The position numbers and the translations under genes are program-made. The notes under the pieces are model-generated. The model searched no databases. It saw nothing but the letters and a program-made list of their open reading frames with translations, and was not told the origin of the DNA. A DNA stretch of 24,302 nucleotides from Paulinella micropora (lineage: Eukaryota > Cercozoa > Imbricatea > Euglyphida), in NCBI GenBank assembly GCA_009731375.1, contig BJOX01000045.1:1219130-1243431 (forward strand). Reading direction: 5' to 3'. The stretch's first letter is position 1. Each line of letters opens with the position of its first letter. This document shows, piece by piece, positions 24,272 to 24,302 of the stretch.

Positions 24272-24302
24272 ATTCGTGCACCAACCCTTTGGACACCAGC
24301 CA

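Larger units (their letters stand above)
23877..24302. other. Non-coding 3' end with hairpins
   Basis: No gene recognised. It is A-rich at 24018-24080. No AATAAA was found close to the fibre stop. Confidence 0.5.

Overview
This is a draft-assembly fragment of a eukaryotic, probably animal, genome. The evidence is a Ty1/copia-type retrotransposon, very dense microsatellites, ZZ-finger proteins, runs of N and no bacterial gene organisation. The wealth of (CT)n, (ATCT)n, (TGTC)n and (GTAT)n arrays together with virus-like DNA would suit a marine invertebrate such as a crustacean or mollusc. That is inference; no gene here fixes the taxon.

Layout. (1) 1-5.1 kb: host-like genes. A lysine/proline-rich repeat protein lies on the + strand (166-984). 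Two ZZ-type zinc-finger genes lie on the - strand (1355-2956 and 4549-4971). The second ends in TGA followed by CTA-G, the known leaky stop context, and then has 181 more open codons. The 5' flanks of the two ZZ genes share a direct-repeat / inverted-segment / direct-repeat arrangement. (2) 5.4-6.0 kb and 12.98-14.6 kb: two parts of one decayed copia pol (integrase on the left; reverse transcriptase and RNase H on the right). (3) 6.0-12.98 kb: a very GC-rich, gene-dense block between the copia parts, with genes on both strands, nuclear-localisation-like motifs, a type II membrane protein and long G/C homopolymers next to 10-N gaps. It looks like a large dsDNA virus fragment of a family I cannot name. 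(4) 14.6-16.2 kb: copia 3' end, a candidate polypurine tract and a foldback element of about 250 bp. (5) 16.25-19.9 kb: microsatellite-rich DNA around a 569-base gap. (6) 19.97-23.88 kb: a second virus-like segment. It holds the 3' end of one gene and, 50 bases later, a very long fibre-like protein with phage-tail-fibre motifs, YadA-head-like repeats, 150-bp tandem repeats and three discoidin-like domains, broken by one frameshift. (7) 23.9-24.3 kb: non-coding DNA with hairpins.

How it fits together. The two virus-like segments have compact gene spacing and high GC content, unlike the flanking AT-rich repeats, and are best read as endogenous viral DNA or as virus reads joined into the assembly. 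Single frameshifts, often near G/C runs, could be sequencing errors or decay. The copia element is clearly dead. The ZZ genes may be host genes or belong to another mobile family. The most distinctive signals are the readthrough-type stop in the second ZZ gene, the unassigned GC-rich viral gene set inside a copia element, and the chimeric fibre protein.
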